Shown here piece by piece: positions 12,351 to 21,917 of a DNA stretch of 64,000 nucleotides (its first letter is position 1; each line of letters opens with the position of its first letter). The stretch spans positions 62,001-126,000 of the forward strand of contig KK106986.1 in the NCBI GenBank assembly GCA_000611775.1, read 5' to 3'. The stretch is from Umbilicaria muhlenbergii. Its lineage: Eukaryota; Ascomycota; Lecanoromycetes; Umbilicariales; Umbilicariaceae. The notes below the pieces were generated by a model, which saw nothing but the letters and a program-made list of their open reading frames with translations, had not been told where the DNA came from and did no database searches. A program made the position numbers and the translations under genes.

Positions 12351-13284
12351 ATTCGTATAACGCCTTTATCACAAGAGAGCTGTCCTCAACGCAGCCGTGT
12401 AACGTCCAAATATAAGAGCTCAGGAGCAGCAGATCTGCTCTGTTTAATACCACAGGACTAGGGCCGCTGCCGCCTCGAATGAACCTGCGACAAGAGCTGC
12501 GTCACGAGCTGCGCCAGGAAGCTTGGTGATTTGGTGATTGGTACCAGCAGAGGCGAGGAAGTCAGCAGCGTTGCTACAACAAGTATACAAAAAAGCAGGC
12601 TACCATGAAGTAGCAGAGGGACATAAGAGAATATAGCTTCTGAGAAGCTGCAGTAAATAACGCGCCTGGGGTCAGGACTCCATCTTAGACTATTAGTAGC
12701 AATAGGTAGCACGCAGAGTGGCATGATTCTATTTAAAAGTCACTTGCTGCAGTGGAGGGGCCACCAAGCCGCGGTCGATATGATCTTGCAGGGGTTGCAG
12801 GGGCAAAGCCCAGCGTCGTAGGCGCTCGCTGGAGCAGACGGTGACTGGCTACTGCTCGGGTGCATGCCTGGTTAAGGCGGAGGAGCTGGGCGGCTACGGC
12901 TTCTAGGCTTGGCGGTGAGAACAGAAACACCCTACGAGCTTGCCTGCGCCGCATTTCTCGTTTTCGACAAGTTCAAGTTGGGATCACTACTTCGGAGACG
13001 AGGAAGCTATTGTAAAGAGGGAGACACAGAAACAGACATGCTGACATTTTGATATCTGCCGAACCTGCGCCAGGAGCCTTTTCCAGGTGCTCGATGCTAA
13101 CGAGCGTCACTTTGCAGCTAGTGCAAAGACCAGAAGCTCAAGCTCCACCAACATCTATCCCCAACCTCGAATCAACCCCATGCAGCCAGCCTCCGGACTT
13201 CGAAACACGTGACAACCCATCCAACGTGCATTGCAGAAACAAATCCTCCCCACTGCTTCCCGGTCATTGTCGGCCACCGCACAC
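12351..13284. other. Intergenic region, no gene recognised
   Basis: About 930 bases between AIM24-like and eIF2 beta, both on the minus strand. A 73-codon frame at 12733-12954 (minus) has no recognisable feature. I see no repeat. Confidence 0.5.
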
Positions 13285-14482
13285 CTAACCCTGCTGTCTC
13301 TTACGCTTACCAACTTGAGCTGAGAAACCGGTCTTGATCGCGGTGACACTCCTTCGGCTACCGCAGGAGTTGCAGGTGACGAAGTAAAGACGGTTCTCTC
13401 CCTTGTTCAACTCCGTGTCAGGTGAGCGGCAGGTCTTACACGTAACGTATTCGACTGCACTATGTTAGTAAGGCTATAGCATCATCGGGTACTCCAGGAA
13501 CTAACCGATGTATCTTCGTAAAACGTTCTCAATTTGTTTCTGCTGGAATCGCCCCTTGATGACCAATCGCCTTGAGCCATCAACACTTCCGCTGGTGCCC
13601 AATTCGGCAAACAAGAATTGTGTCACATGCTCATCAGTTCGCTTCATTCGCTTGCAGATCTCGGCGATGTTGGCGAAAATGGTCTTCTTGTTACCTTCGC
13701 GAAGACACTGAGGTGGAGGAATCTTGTAGCTCTTGGACCCGCTGGATAGCAGATCGGGGTGGTGGTTGTGTAGCAAGGTGAAAAAGCGAGACAGTAGGAG
13801 CGGATAGCTGATGGGCTGGGTGGCGCTGTGCTGCCAGATGCCTGTGCCCTTCTCCAGATCGCCGTCCTCCACCGGTGCAGGCTCTCCTGCAGTAGCCTCC
13901 GCCTCACCGTCTCCCACACCAGCTTCTGCCAGCTTCGCCTCAAAGTCATCCGCATCGGCAGTCTTGGTAGACTTCTTCTTCTTCTTTTTCTTCAAGGCTG
14001 TGGGATCGAATTCACCATCTACAGCGGGTGCTGGCTCGTCACCACCATCAACAGCTTCGCCCTCCTTAGGCTTCTTAGTCTTCTTCTTCTTAGCCAAGCC
14101 TTTAAATAGGTCAGTGACTTCATCGACTTCCTTGTCGACAGTCGCCGGCGCCTCTCCTGAAGCTGTAAGTGTATCAGTAAAGCTGTTCTGGGGAGGTAGT
14201 CTTGACAGGAGAAAGATACGCACTAGCTGAGTGACTCTCCGCCGTAGCCTTGTCTGATGTCCCGTTGTTTTCCGTGATATCTCCATTCGAATCGACGACT
14301 GTAGTTCCTTCACTGAACGCGACAGACTTTCTTGGTTTTCGCTCGGCAGTCATAGTCTCCTGGGAGTAAGAAGGTCAGTCTCGAAGGTCGCGGCTATGTC
14401 AGTAACGGCGACGTAAAGCCGCACAAAGCCTTTGATTCCAACAGAGAAGGGTTGCAGGGGGAAGCTGTACCGTCTCCGCCAT
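13285..14482 (-). CDS. SUI3: Translation initiation factor eIF2 beta subunit
   Basis: Beta subunit of the eIF2 GTPase that carries initiator tRNA to the 40S ribosome. Minus-strand exons 14482-14471, 14359-14224, 14162-13506 and 13454-13285 give 324 residues. The sequence shows two lysine blocks ([12 protein letters not shown] and [11 protein letters not shown]) that in the family bind eIF5 and eIF2B. Then come the core domain ([75 protein letters not shown]) and the C-terminal zinc ribbon. The ribbon has Cys pairs CKTC and CNSC 18 residues apart and ends [19 protein letters not shown]. Exon 1 is only 12 nt (MAET); an alternative start is the Met of MTAERKPRK at the head of exon 2. It diverges from TAF8, sharing a 364-bp upstream region. 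Confidence 0.96.
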
Positions 14483-14846
14483 GATTGCGCTGCTGATTAA
14501 GACCGCCTCGCCTGCAGGCGGTGTAGAAATCCTTGTGAGCACGAGTGTGTTGGGCGTGCGGGGTGTAGGTGTTGTGAGACGTCAGGACGTTGAAGGTAGC
14601 AGTGACGGCGAGGTGGAGTGATGCGATTAATATTCTTTATGCGGTTGTCGGGTATTCACTTCTCTGCCTGTGACTAATGCTGACTAATCAGGTGCGGCGA
14701 ATCATCGCCACGAGTACGTGCGCCTGGGGTGTGTAGAGTAAGATAATTACTTCAGTCTTGCTCCAGCTCCGCCATGTATTCAGTGCCATGTGTTGCGTGA
14801 TCAGGAATTGATCATGTCATCCATACGCCATTGACTCTGTTCGTCC
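14483..14846. promoter_or_regulatory. Shared upstream region of eIF2 beta and TAF8
   Basis: The 364 bases between two divergent housekeeping genes must hold both promoters. No TATA-like or named operator site is convincing. Confidence 0.45.
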
Positions 14847-15847
14847 ATGGCTCCCATAGATCCAGTTGCCGCACCAATGCTCAAGCGGTCCTCATCGACG
14901 GCTGGCCTTGACGTACCCCCATCAAAGAAACAGCTTCATCACCACGACCTCAGATGGCGACAAGGCCTCCCTGATCAGTTCGAACCGCCACTTCAAGATG
15001 GCGAAGCAGCTCACTCTCTCCTTACGCGCGCTCTTGGCTTAGCTTTGGAGGCGGTTGGATTTGAGGGTGCCGATCCAGTCGCCATTGAAAGCTTCAGAGC
15101 GCTGGCAGAAGAATGTGAGCTGGCTCATTTACTGCGCTACGTCGAGCTTAGTATTGACGCAGACCAGACATGGTGAACTTCCTCACCAGCGTTCGAAAAT
15201 CCATGCTATCGTCGCGGCGAACGCAAGCGATACCCCAAGATTATCTCCAGGCTCTGCATGAGCATCATCTCACATTGTCATCTCTGGTGCTACACCTGGA
15301 TCCTCCAGTGCCACCCGAGAAATCTCAGCCACCACTGGCATCTGAGTTCACTCTAGACGATGGGCAGTCGGTCTTTTTCCCTTCATTCAAACCGATACTG
15401 GATGCGAACCCGAACTATCAATCAAGCGCATACATACCGCGTCACTTTCCAACCTTGCCCGGAGAACATACATTCAGGACAACTTGGGATGTAGTCAACC
15501 GGGAGAAGGACCCCAGAAAGATACGAGAACGTGCGACGGAAGAGGGTCGTCTGGGAGAGGAAGCATTACGAAGGTTAGTTGGCACAGGGGCACAGCGAGC
15601 GGAGAAGGATGGGGGACCTAAGAAGCAGAATACGGCGGATCTGCGCAAACGGAGAAAGGAGCTTTGGAAGAGTACAATGGATGCCCTCACGCAAGAAACA
15701 GGAGCTATGCCAGATTCTTCACGTGATACAAACGGTGGACGGTTTGAGGATTTATCGACTTCTCCTCTCACGTCATTTAAGAAGCAACGTCTGACCTCGG
15801 CCGTCAACGCTGAGAAAGGCTACTGGAGGAAAGGATCTAGGCCATAA
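14847..15847 (+). CDS. TFIID subunit TAF8
   Basis: TAF8 pairs with TAF10 through a histone fold in the general transcription factor TFIID. Exons 14847-15114 and 15168-15847 give 315 residues. The histone fold (bromodomain-associated type) spans about residues 50-115: LLTRALGLALEAVGFEGADP, ESFRALAEEYMVNFLTSV, RTQAIPQDYLQAL. The intron of 53 nt was placed so that ALAEE reads on into YMVNFLTSVRKSM, the usual helix sequence; other acceptors break the frame. The TAF8 C-terminal signature follows as YIPRHFPTLPGEHTFRTTWDV with a Lys/Arg/Glu-rich stretch after it. The tail is Ser/Thr-rich and poorly conserved. Convergent with Som1, ending about 300 bases from it. Confidence 0.9.
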
Positions 15848-16144
15848 GAATATAAACGTTGGCACGGTAGCATCATGGGCTGGGTAGCATCATTGGCTGT
15901 GCTGCATTGCTTGGAGTCTAGGGGTTTTGGTATATTGGTTCTGCGTGAATACCCTTTGCATCTTGGTCTGGTAGAAGAGTTAAAAAGTACATGATGTCTG
16001 CTCTTTGTACCACATAAAAATGCTCCTTTTGACGTGATCAGCTGTAACATACATGCTCGCAGCCCTAAGTACCGCCCAGCCCAATTACCCATTCAAACCA
16101 ACTCCCCTCCCCGCTCTGTAAACGCCAGGCGCGTCGCAAGACCA

Positions 16145-16453
16145 CTACATCTTCCTCGAATCCCAAGCTGTGGTCTCCACCATACAACCATCCCCACACC
16201 TGGCAATAAATTAGCCTCCTCCAAACATACTCAGTTCATCGACCTACCTCCGGAACGCCCTTACAATCGGCTCACACTTGATGTTCGGCTGCTGCCCCTT
16301 CTTCCCACCCTCCAAATGGCATGAATACTGCACCATCTCCAACAGTTCGCAATTCCTCAGATCGACTGGTGTCTTCCTTCGCCGTCCCTGCATGGTGATC
16401 TGGACTCGTTCTGGTAGATCAGAGACGTGGAATGCTTCTACAGGAGGAGCCAT
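16145..16453 (-). CDS. SOM1: Mitochondrial peptidase subunit Som1
   Basis: Small subunit of the inner membrane peptidase that matures intermembrane-space proteins. Minus-strand exons 16453-16248 and 16199-16145 give 86 residues. The start MAPPVEAFHVSDLPERVQ, the core KTPVDLRNCELLEMVQYSC and the tail CEPIVRAFRRCGDGCMVETT match the short, cysteine-containing Som1 family of filamentous fungi. Removing a 48-nt intron supplies the last three Cys-containing residues and the family ending ETTAW. No presequence, as expected for a small Cys-motif intermembrane-space protein. It is head to head with the RAD51-paralogue gene, 88 bases apart. Confidence 0.88.
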
Positions 16454-16541
16454 GATGGGATACTCTGGGAGCTCGACAGCGGGCGGATATGAATAAGTTC
16501 GCAGCGCTATTGCGGTAGCTCCAGGAGCGGAGAGGAGTAGT
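16454..16541. promoter_or_regulatory. 88-bp divergent promoter
   Basis: The start codons of Som1 (minus, 16453) and the XRCC2-like gene (plus, 16542) are separated by only 88 bases, which must include both 5' leaders. No specific element recognised. Confidence 0.45.
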
Positions 16542-17756
16542 ATGAGTGCGGTTACGCTAGGGGACCGATTATTTAGGGAGGTGAAGGAGGAGCGGTTGGA
16601 TGAGGTAGGAAATCATCTCCATGGGTCCTATGAATATGGCTTTACAGCTTTCCGTACTAACAATCCACACCAGCTTCTCCACTCCCTGCGAGACCTGCAC
16701 TCGCCTCAGCAAACCTCGCAGCTAGGCGTCCCACCTCTCGATCGACTTCTAAATCTCTTCCTTCACCCCCCTCCACGCGAGTCCCCAAGCCATACTCATT
16801 TCGAATCCGCGCAATCGAACCCTCGATTCGAGCCTTCCAAGAAGCCCAAACCTCCGGTCGTAGAGATCACAAGTGCGGCGCCATGCGCAGGGAAGAGGCA
16901 TTTATTGTACTACATCGCCGCCTTGTCCGTCCTCCCAAGAAGCTACGACTCAATCCCGCTCCCAGGCCGGGAAGGTGCTATCGTGATCTTAGATACCGAC
17001 AACCAGTTTGATGTCATACGGCTACGAGACGTTCTCTCCTCCCTCCTCACGTCGCGCCTCAAACCCCTTTCTCCCCACGCAGCCGCCCTCCTCCCCTCTG
17101 ACTTGTCGTCCCTCCTTCACCATTCACTCCAACAAATCCACATCTTCCGGCCTCAATCCCCCACTTCCCTCCTCTCGACTGTGCATTCCATACCCGCCTA
17201 CCTCATGAACCCCACCGCGCACTACTCTTCCTCTCGCCCTCTGCAGACTCTTATTGTCACGAATCTCAGCGCTTTCCTTTGGCAGACACGGCTCGAATCC
17301 GATGAGGCCCCCCGATCGGACCACAGAAATGCGAATCAATTCATTCAATATTACCGCTCGATGGTGCAAGAATTGTCAAAGGTACAAGAGGTTTTCGGCT
17401 GCGTCATCGTAGCGGCGAACCAGGGCTTCTCCTCTTTACAATGGATAAGGAAGGCAGAGGTTTCGGTGAAGCCGCATATGCCAGGAGTATGGAACGATTT
17501 CTGTACGCTGAAACTACTGGTTGGAAAAGAGGTGGTGCGGAAGTTCGGGCCTGGGATTAGTGCTGATGAGGCGATGCATGAGCGGGAACAGCGGCAGAGG
17601 GCGGTGGCGGAGAGTGGGTTCTGGTGCCGAGTGAATTGGTGGGATAGCGGGGAGTGGGATGTTGGGGTCGTGGAGGGACTGAGGACGCTCGATAGGGGAG
17701 GAGCATTCTCTTTCCACATCTCAGATACAGAAGTCAGGATAGAAGATGCAGGCTGA
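16542..17756 (+). CDS. RAD51 paralogue, XRCC2-like
   Basis: Probable recombination-repair protein of the RecA/RAD51 superfamily, closest by eye to XRCC2. One 404-codon frame is open; a likely intron (16605-16673, GTAGGA...CTAAC...CACCAG, 69 nt, no stop) would reduce the protein to 381 residues. The ATPase region shows a hydrophobic strand, then SAAPCAGKRHLLYYIAAL where the Walker A loop should be. Next is AIVILDTDNQFDVIRLRDVL, like the XRCC2 strand-helix, and LQTLIVTNLSAFLWQTRLE at the Walker B position. The P-loop keeps GK but has Arg instead of Thr/Ser, and the Walker B acid is missing. XRCC2 is known to tolerate loss of ATP binding in vertebrates. The family placement is moderate; membership in the RecA fold is stronger. 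Confidence 0.75.
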   Translation: MSAVTLGDRLFREVKEERLDEVGNHLHGSYEYGFTAFRTNNPHQLLHSLRDLHSPQQTSQLGVPPLDRLLNLFLHPPPRESPSHTHFESAQSNPRFEPSKKPKPPVVEITSAAPCAGKRHLLYYIAALSVLPRSYDSIPLPGREGAIVILDTDNQFDVIRLRDVLSSLLTSRLKPLSPHAAALLPSDLSSLLHHSLQQIHIFRPQSPTSLLSTVHSIPAYLMNPTAHYSSSRPLQTLIVTNLSAFLWQTRLESDEAPRSDHRNANQFIQYYRSMVQELSKVQEVFGCVIVAANQGFSSLQWIRKAEVSVKPHMPGVWNDFCTLKLLVGKEVVRKFGPGISADEAMHEREQRQRAVAESGFWCRVNWWDSGEWDVGVVEGLRTLDRGGAFSFHISDTEVRIEDAG

Positions 17757-18290
17757 GGAAGCAGTCACAGAGGCTTGAAGCACATTCGACAAGGCAATTC
17801 CTAAGCACTTCAATCGATTCCCTTTATAAGCCGCCCTAACGAAACTTGCCACTCCGCATGCCATCCGCTCTGCAACTCGCTAGACATCATCTTCCCCGCA
17901 TCTGATAGTAGGTCTTTGTTTTTTTTTTTATTACTTCAAGTTTTAAGTGCTTATGCAGCCTAGGGCTATGAAACACTATCACCATAAGGTGATAAAAGTA
18001 CTGTACCTCACTCTTCTGCCTGAGTGACTAGCTCCTGCTTCTGGCTGAGTGTTGCAGAGAACCTGGCCCCCAGGGAAAACTCTGATCTTATAAACATATA
18101 TAGTATGTGGGAGAAAATCCTGATGATGCCAGTGTCACTGGACGCTACAATCCACTTTCAGGTTTAAGCACAAGGAATTCCTACTTAAAAAGTTCACAAA
18201 AGCCTTAGACAATGCTTCATGCACATCAGTTGTATCCCTCTTCTTATTAGTCATCTGCTATTGGAGCGCTTGAATATGGGCCATATTCGC
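17757..18290. other. Intergenic spacer before the minisatellite
   Basis: AT-richer spacer with a T run near 17919-17929 and no coding frame of note. A 14-base word (17907-17920) recurs exactly at 19148-19161, on the far side of the minisatellite. Confidence 0.5.
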
Positions 18291-19050
18291 TCAGTTGAGG
18301 TAGAAGCTGGCCATGTGTAATGGGCTTCCAAAGTCGCGTTTTTGAGTCAATGTTTTTGGAGGCTGGCCATGTGTAATGGGCTTCTGAAGTCGCGTTTGTA
18401 GACTCAATAAGTCTGGTCAATGTATGTGGAAGCGGGCCATGCGTAATTGGCTTCTGAAGTCGCGTTTGTAGACTCAATAAGTCTGGTCAATGTATGTGGA
18501 AGCGGGCCATGCGTAATTGGCTTCTGAAGTCGCGTTTGTAGACTCAATAAGTCTGGTCAATGTATGTGGAAGCGGGCCATGCGTAATTGGCTTCTGAAGT
18601 CGCGTTTGTAGACTCAATAAGTCTGGTCAATGTATGTGGAAGCGGGCCATGCGTAATTGGCTTCTGAAGTCGCGTTTGTAGACTCAATAAGTCTGGTCAA
18701 TGTATGTGGAAGCGGGCCATGCGTAATTGGCTTCTGAAGTCGCGTTTGTAGACTCAATAAGTCTGGTCAATGTATGTGGAAGCGGGCCATGCGTAATTGG
18801 CTTCTGAAGTCGCGTTTGTAGACTCAATAAGTCTGGTCAATGTATGTGGAAGCGGGCCATGCGTAATTGGCTTCTGAAGTCGCGTTTGTAGACTCAATAA
18901 GTCTGGTCAATGTATGTGGAAGCTGGCCATGCGTACTGGGCTTCTGAATTCGCGTGTTTGAGGCAATGTTTTGAAGGCTGGCCATGTGTAATGGGCTTTC
19001 GAAGTCACGTTTGTAGACTCAATGAGTCTGGTCAATGTTTTGAAGGCAAA
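18291..19050. repeat. 70-bp minisatellite array
   Basis: A 70-bp unit is repeated in tandem. Seven consecutive units starting at 18421, 18491, 18561, 18631, 18701, 18771 and 18841 read identically by eye. A diverged unit precedes (from 18351) and another follows (from 18911). Shorter, partial units sharing the core GGCCATGTGTAATGGGCTTC extend the array to about 18296 and 19045. The array is not open in a useful frame across units, so it is probably non-coding. Perfect identity of the inner copies against diverged edges suggests recent expansion from the middle. Confidence 0.95.
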
Positions 19051-19787
19051 GCCTTCGTGAACTCATCTTAGCTTCCCTACCAGGTGCACAACGTCTGGTA
19101 GGTACTGACAGGAGACACCACGTGAAGGTGTGAGTTCATTGTCTCCCAGTAGGTCTTTGTTGATAGGGCACAATTATTGAACAACCAGAGCTGGCAAGAA
19201 CACATTACTGAATACCAGGTTAATTCATCAAGAGAAGCTGCAATTGAGAAGAAACTCATTACTTCCGAAGGAGAGATTAATTTGCGTAGTTTAGATACTA
19301 CCTCTTACCCTGTATCTGTAAGGTATCTTAGAATATATCAACAAGGGGGGGATGGGACAACGGGTAAGGTAGACGAACTCCGGAACTAGCTCAGCCAGTC
19401 ATGCAAGGACAGCAAGCGGCAAAAGAACTCCGCCACTTCCAAAAGACAGAGCGAGCCTTTCGCGGCACTGGACAAAGCAGCCGCTCGTGTCCCACGGGAC
19501 AACGATGTTTAAGCCAGGGCAGTAACCTGGCCTGATCAAACCTCTGAAGCATGTATGCTGCGCGTGTCATCTTCGCCGTCGTGGACTTGTACCTGCTTGC
19601 GCAAGCTGTGGCAAGCTACCAAACGGCTCTTAACATCGATGGATTGTCCGTCCCGGTTGCTGGTGATGATGGAAACACTGTTGCCTGCGCAACACATGCC
19701 GTATGCCACTTATCATTCGTCCTGGTTACTCTGTACCTGTGCCTTTGTTATCATCTGTTCTTGAGATAGCTTGGGGTCGCAAACTGA
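19051..19787. other. Region upstream of the BBE-like gene
   Basis: A frame from 19551 begins MYAARVIFAVVDLYLLAQ, a plausible signal peptide, and runs 72 codons. It could be the first exon of the oxidase that follows, but I found no splice path that joins it to the conserved part in frame. A second trace, a peptide reading GRKLTSEVWVP, lies just before the conserved part in another frame. Either the 5' end is mis-spliced in my reading or it is damaged. Confidence 0.4.
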
Positions 19788-21502
19788 CCAGCGAAGTGTG
19801 GGTACCTGTCTGAATTCATCCCTGGAAGACTCAGCTTCAAAGGGAGCAAGGAATACGACTACGAGCAATCGCGCTATTGGTCCAGCCAGCAAACCTCTCA
19901 AACCCCCGCCTGCCGCATATCACCCTTGTCTTCCCTTGAGGTTGCTAAGGCAGTTCACATCCTTCGTATCCTTAAGTGTCCATTCGCAGTAAAGAGTGGA
20001 GGACATGCAGCCTTTGCGGGTGCTTCCAATATACAGGGAGGTGTCACAATTGACCTCATCAACCTCAACCAGATCAATGTCTCAGCCGATAACCGGACTA
20101 CCTCCGTCGGCCCAGGGAACCGGTGGATCAACGTATACGAAAAGCTGGGTCCTCTTGGATTGACTGTCGTAGGTGCCCGAGTGGCGGACGTCGGGGTAGG
20201 GGGTTTGATACTCGGTGGTAATGGACCACATACAGTATCAAATTAAAGAAGTTCGCAACGATTTAACATTTGACAGGCGGGATTTCCTTCTTCTCTGGAC
20301 GCTATGGTTGGGCATTGGATAATGTAAGGAACTATGAAGTCTGTCCCACTTCTATCCGTCGTTCTCTTTGAATTTAAACTCGGTCGTGCCAGCATGGTTG
20401 TCATCAGCGCTGAAGCATTATGCCCCTGTGCAGGTTGTTCTGGCCAATGGGTCTACCGTACAAGGGAACCACCAGTCGCATCCCGATCTTTATTGGGCAC
20501 TTAGAGGCGGCGGAAACAACTTTGGTGTTGTGACACGTTTTGATTTGGAGACGTTTCCGCAAGGGCAACTCTGGGGTGGCTCGAAAAGCTACACTATCGA
20601 TCAGAACGTCACCTTGCTCCAAGCGTTGACGAACTTCAACGAAGCCTCGCCAGGAGATCCAGACGCGGCAGTGATAGTGGGATTTGCCTACCTTCGGGAC
20701 AATGGCACCTTTATCGCGTCGGTAGCTTATGACTATGCAAAGCCAGAGGCAGATCCTCAAATTTATGACAAATTCAAGGCCATTCCAAACAGAGGCTCGT
20801 CCATGAGAGTCATCGACCTAACAGATATCACACTTGATTTCAACAGGTCGGAACCCGCCGGGTACCGGTAAGTGGCCTTCGAAATCTGACGCTGTTGAGC
20901 TAACGGCACGGATCTACAGGAGAACCTACATAACAGCAACGGTCAGAAACGATGCTGGCTTGCTCGCAGAGATCCTCGAGATCTGTGTATCTGAGACAGA
21001 GGCCATCAAGAACTTTCTGGACATCTTACCCGTCTGTTTCTTCCAACCCATCACCATCGCGCAGATGTCACATTTCCCTAAAAATGGCGGCAATGCTCTC
21101 GGTATCTCCTCCGATGATGGTCCTCTTATCCGTAAGTCATCAATAATCAACCTCAGGCAGCAGGGCGCCCTGCATAGCCGTCCATAAGTGCTGAACCTCG
21201 TCTTAGTACTTGCTGTAGCCACCCAGTGGAGCGCTGCCGACGACGATCAAGACGTCTACAGAACCGCCCAGACCATCCTCAACAGGGCTGTGGCGCTGGC
21301 TAAGTCCAAGGGCCTCGACCACAGGTACATATACCAGAACTATGCCGCCTCGTCCCAAGATGTGTTCGGTTCGTATGGGCCTAAGAATAAAGCACGCTTG
21401 TTAAGGATACAAGAGCTTTACGATCCTGGAAAGGTCTTCGTTGATCTGCAGCCGGGGTATTTCAAACTGCGGCCGTCTGCCGAAAGTCTTCACGCGCAAT
21501 GA
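19788..21502 (+). CDS. BBE-type FAD-linked oxidase (5' end uncertain)
   Basis: FAD-dependent oxidoreductase of the berberine-bridge-enzyme group, usually secreted and acting on sugars or alkaloid-like substrates. Supported exons are 19788-20217, 20277-20338, 20434-20867, 20920-21131 and 21207-21502, all phase-consistent (about 477 residues). Visible are the FAD-binding start (SRYWSSQQTSQTPACRISP), the covalent-FAD histidine in FAVKSGGHAAFAGASN, GGLILGGGISFFSGRYGWAL, and the C-terminal YIYQNYAASSQDVFGSYG with a BBE-style ending VFVDLQPGYFKL. The position often filled by Cys after GRYGWA is Leu, so flavin attachment through Cys there is not expected. Upstream of 19788 the frame is closed by TGA at 19785-19787; a start and signal peptide are not settled. 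The gene may be functional with an unusual 5' exon or be a recent pseudogene. Confidence 0.7.
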
Positions 21503-21832
21503 CGGTCAAGAGCAAAAGCAAGTGACTGTGGGCTTATTAGCAATTCTGAAGATGTTCTTGGTTTCTGATTGACAGTTAGGTCAAGTATCTGCAGCTACCA
21601 GTATTGACGAATAGACATCTTATGGTTATTACAAGTAGTCCTTAAGCAAGTTAAGCTGGACGGAGGCGCTTTGCCTGGATACTTGTATAACAACTGGTTT
21701 GCCGTACTCAGCTCCGCCTTGGCAGCTCTTTACTCTCTCCACGATAAGATCATAGCAATATCGCAACTAACGCTACCCATGTCAAGTTTCTAAAACGCTG
21801 TGATGGCCTGAAAGGAAATGGCCTTTCGCCGC
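21503..21832. other. Intergenic
   Basis: Downstream flank of the oxidase gene. No supported gene. Confidence 0.5.
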
Positions 21833-21917
21833 CGTGCTTTCACCAGTCTGGTCGACAACACCTTCGTACAAGTCTCTGAAGCCCGTTCCGATCCCGGTTC
21901 GATTCCGGGCGCCGCCA
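21833..21917 (+). ncRNA. tRNA-like sequence, 3' half only
   Basis: The 3' half looks like a tRNA: a T-arm CCCGG-TTCGATT-CCGGG with a perfect B-box (GGTTCGATTCC, about 21896-21906), followed by seven bases CGCCGCC and a discriminator A, then CTTTTG as a possible Pol III stop. The matching 5' acceptor strand (GGCGGCG) is not found upstream; the bases where the D-arm should lie (CAGTCTGGTCGAC) only loosely resemble an A-box. I read it as a tRNA relic or a tRNA-derived fragment. A functional tRNA is unlikely without a pairing acceptor stem. Confidence 0.35.

Noticed and set aside
18247-19050. Tandem array as a CRISPR or coding repeat
   Set aside because: Units are contiguous without variable spacers, the organism is a fungus, and 70 is not a multiple of three, so no frame repeats through the array.
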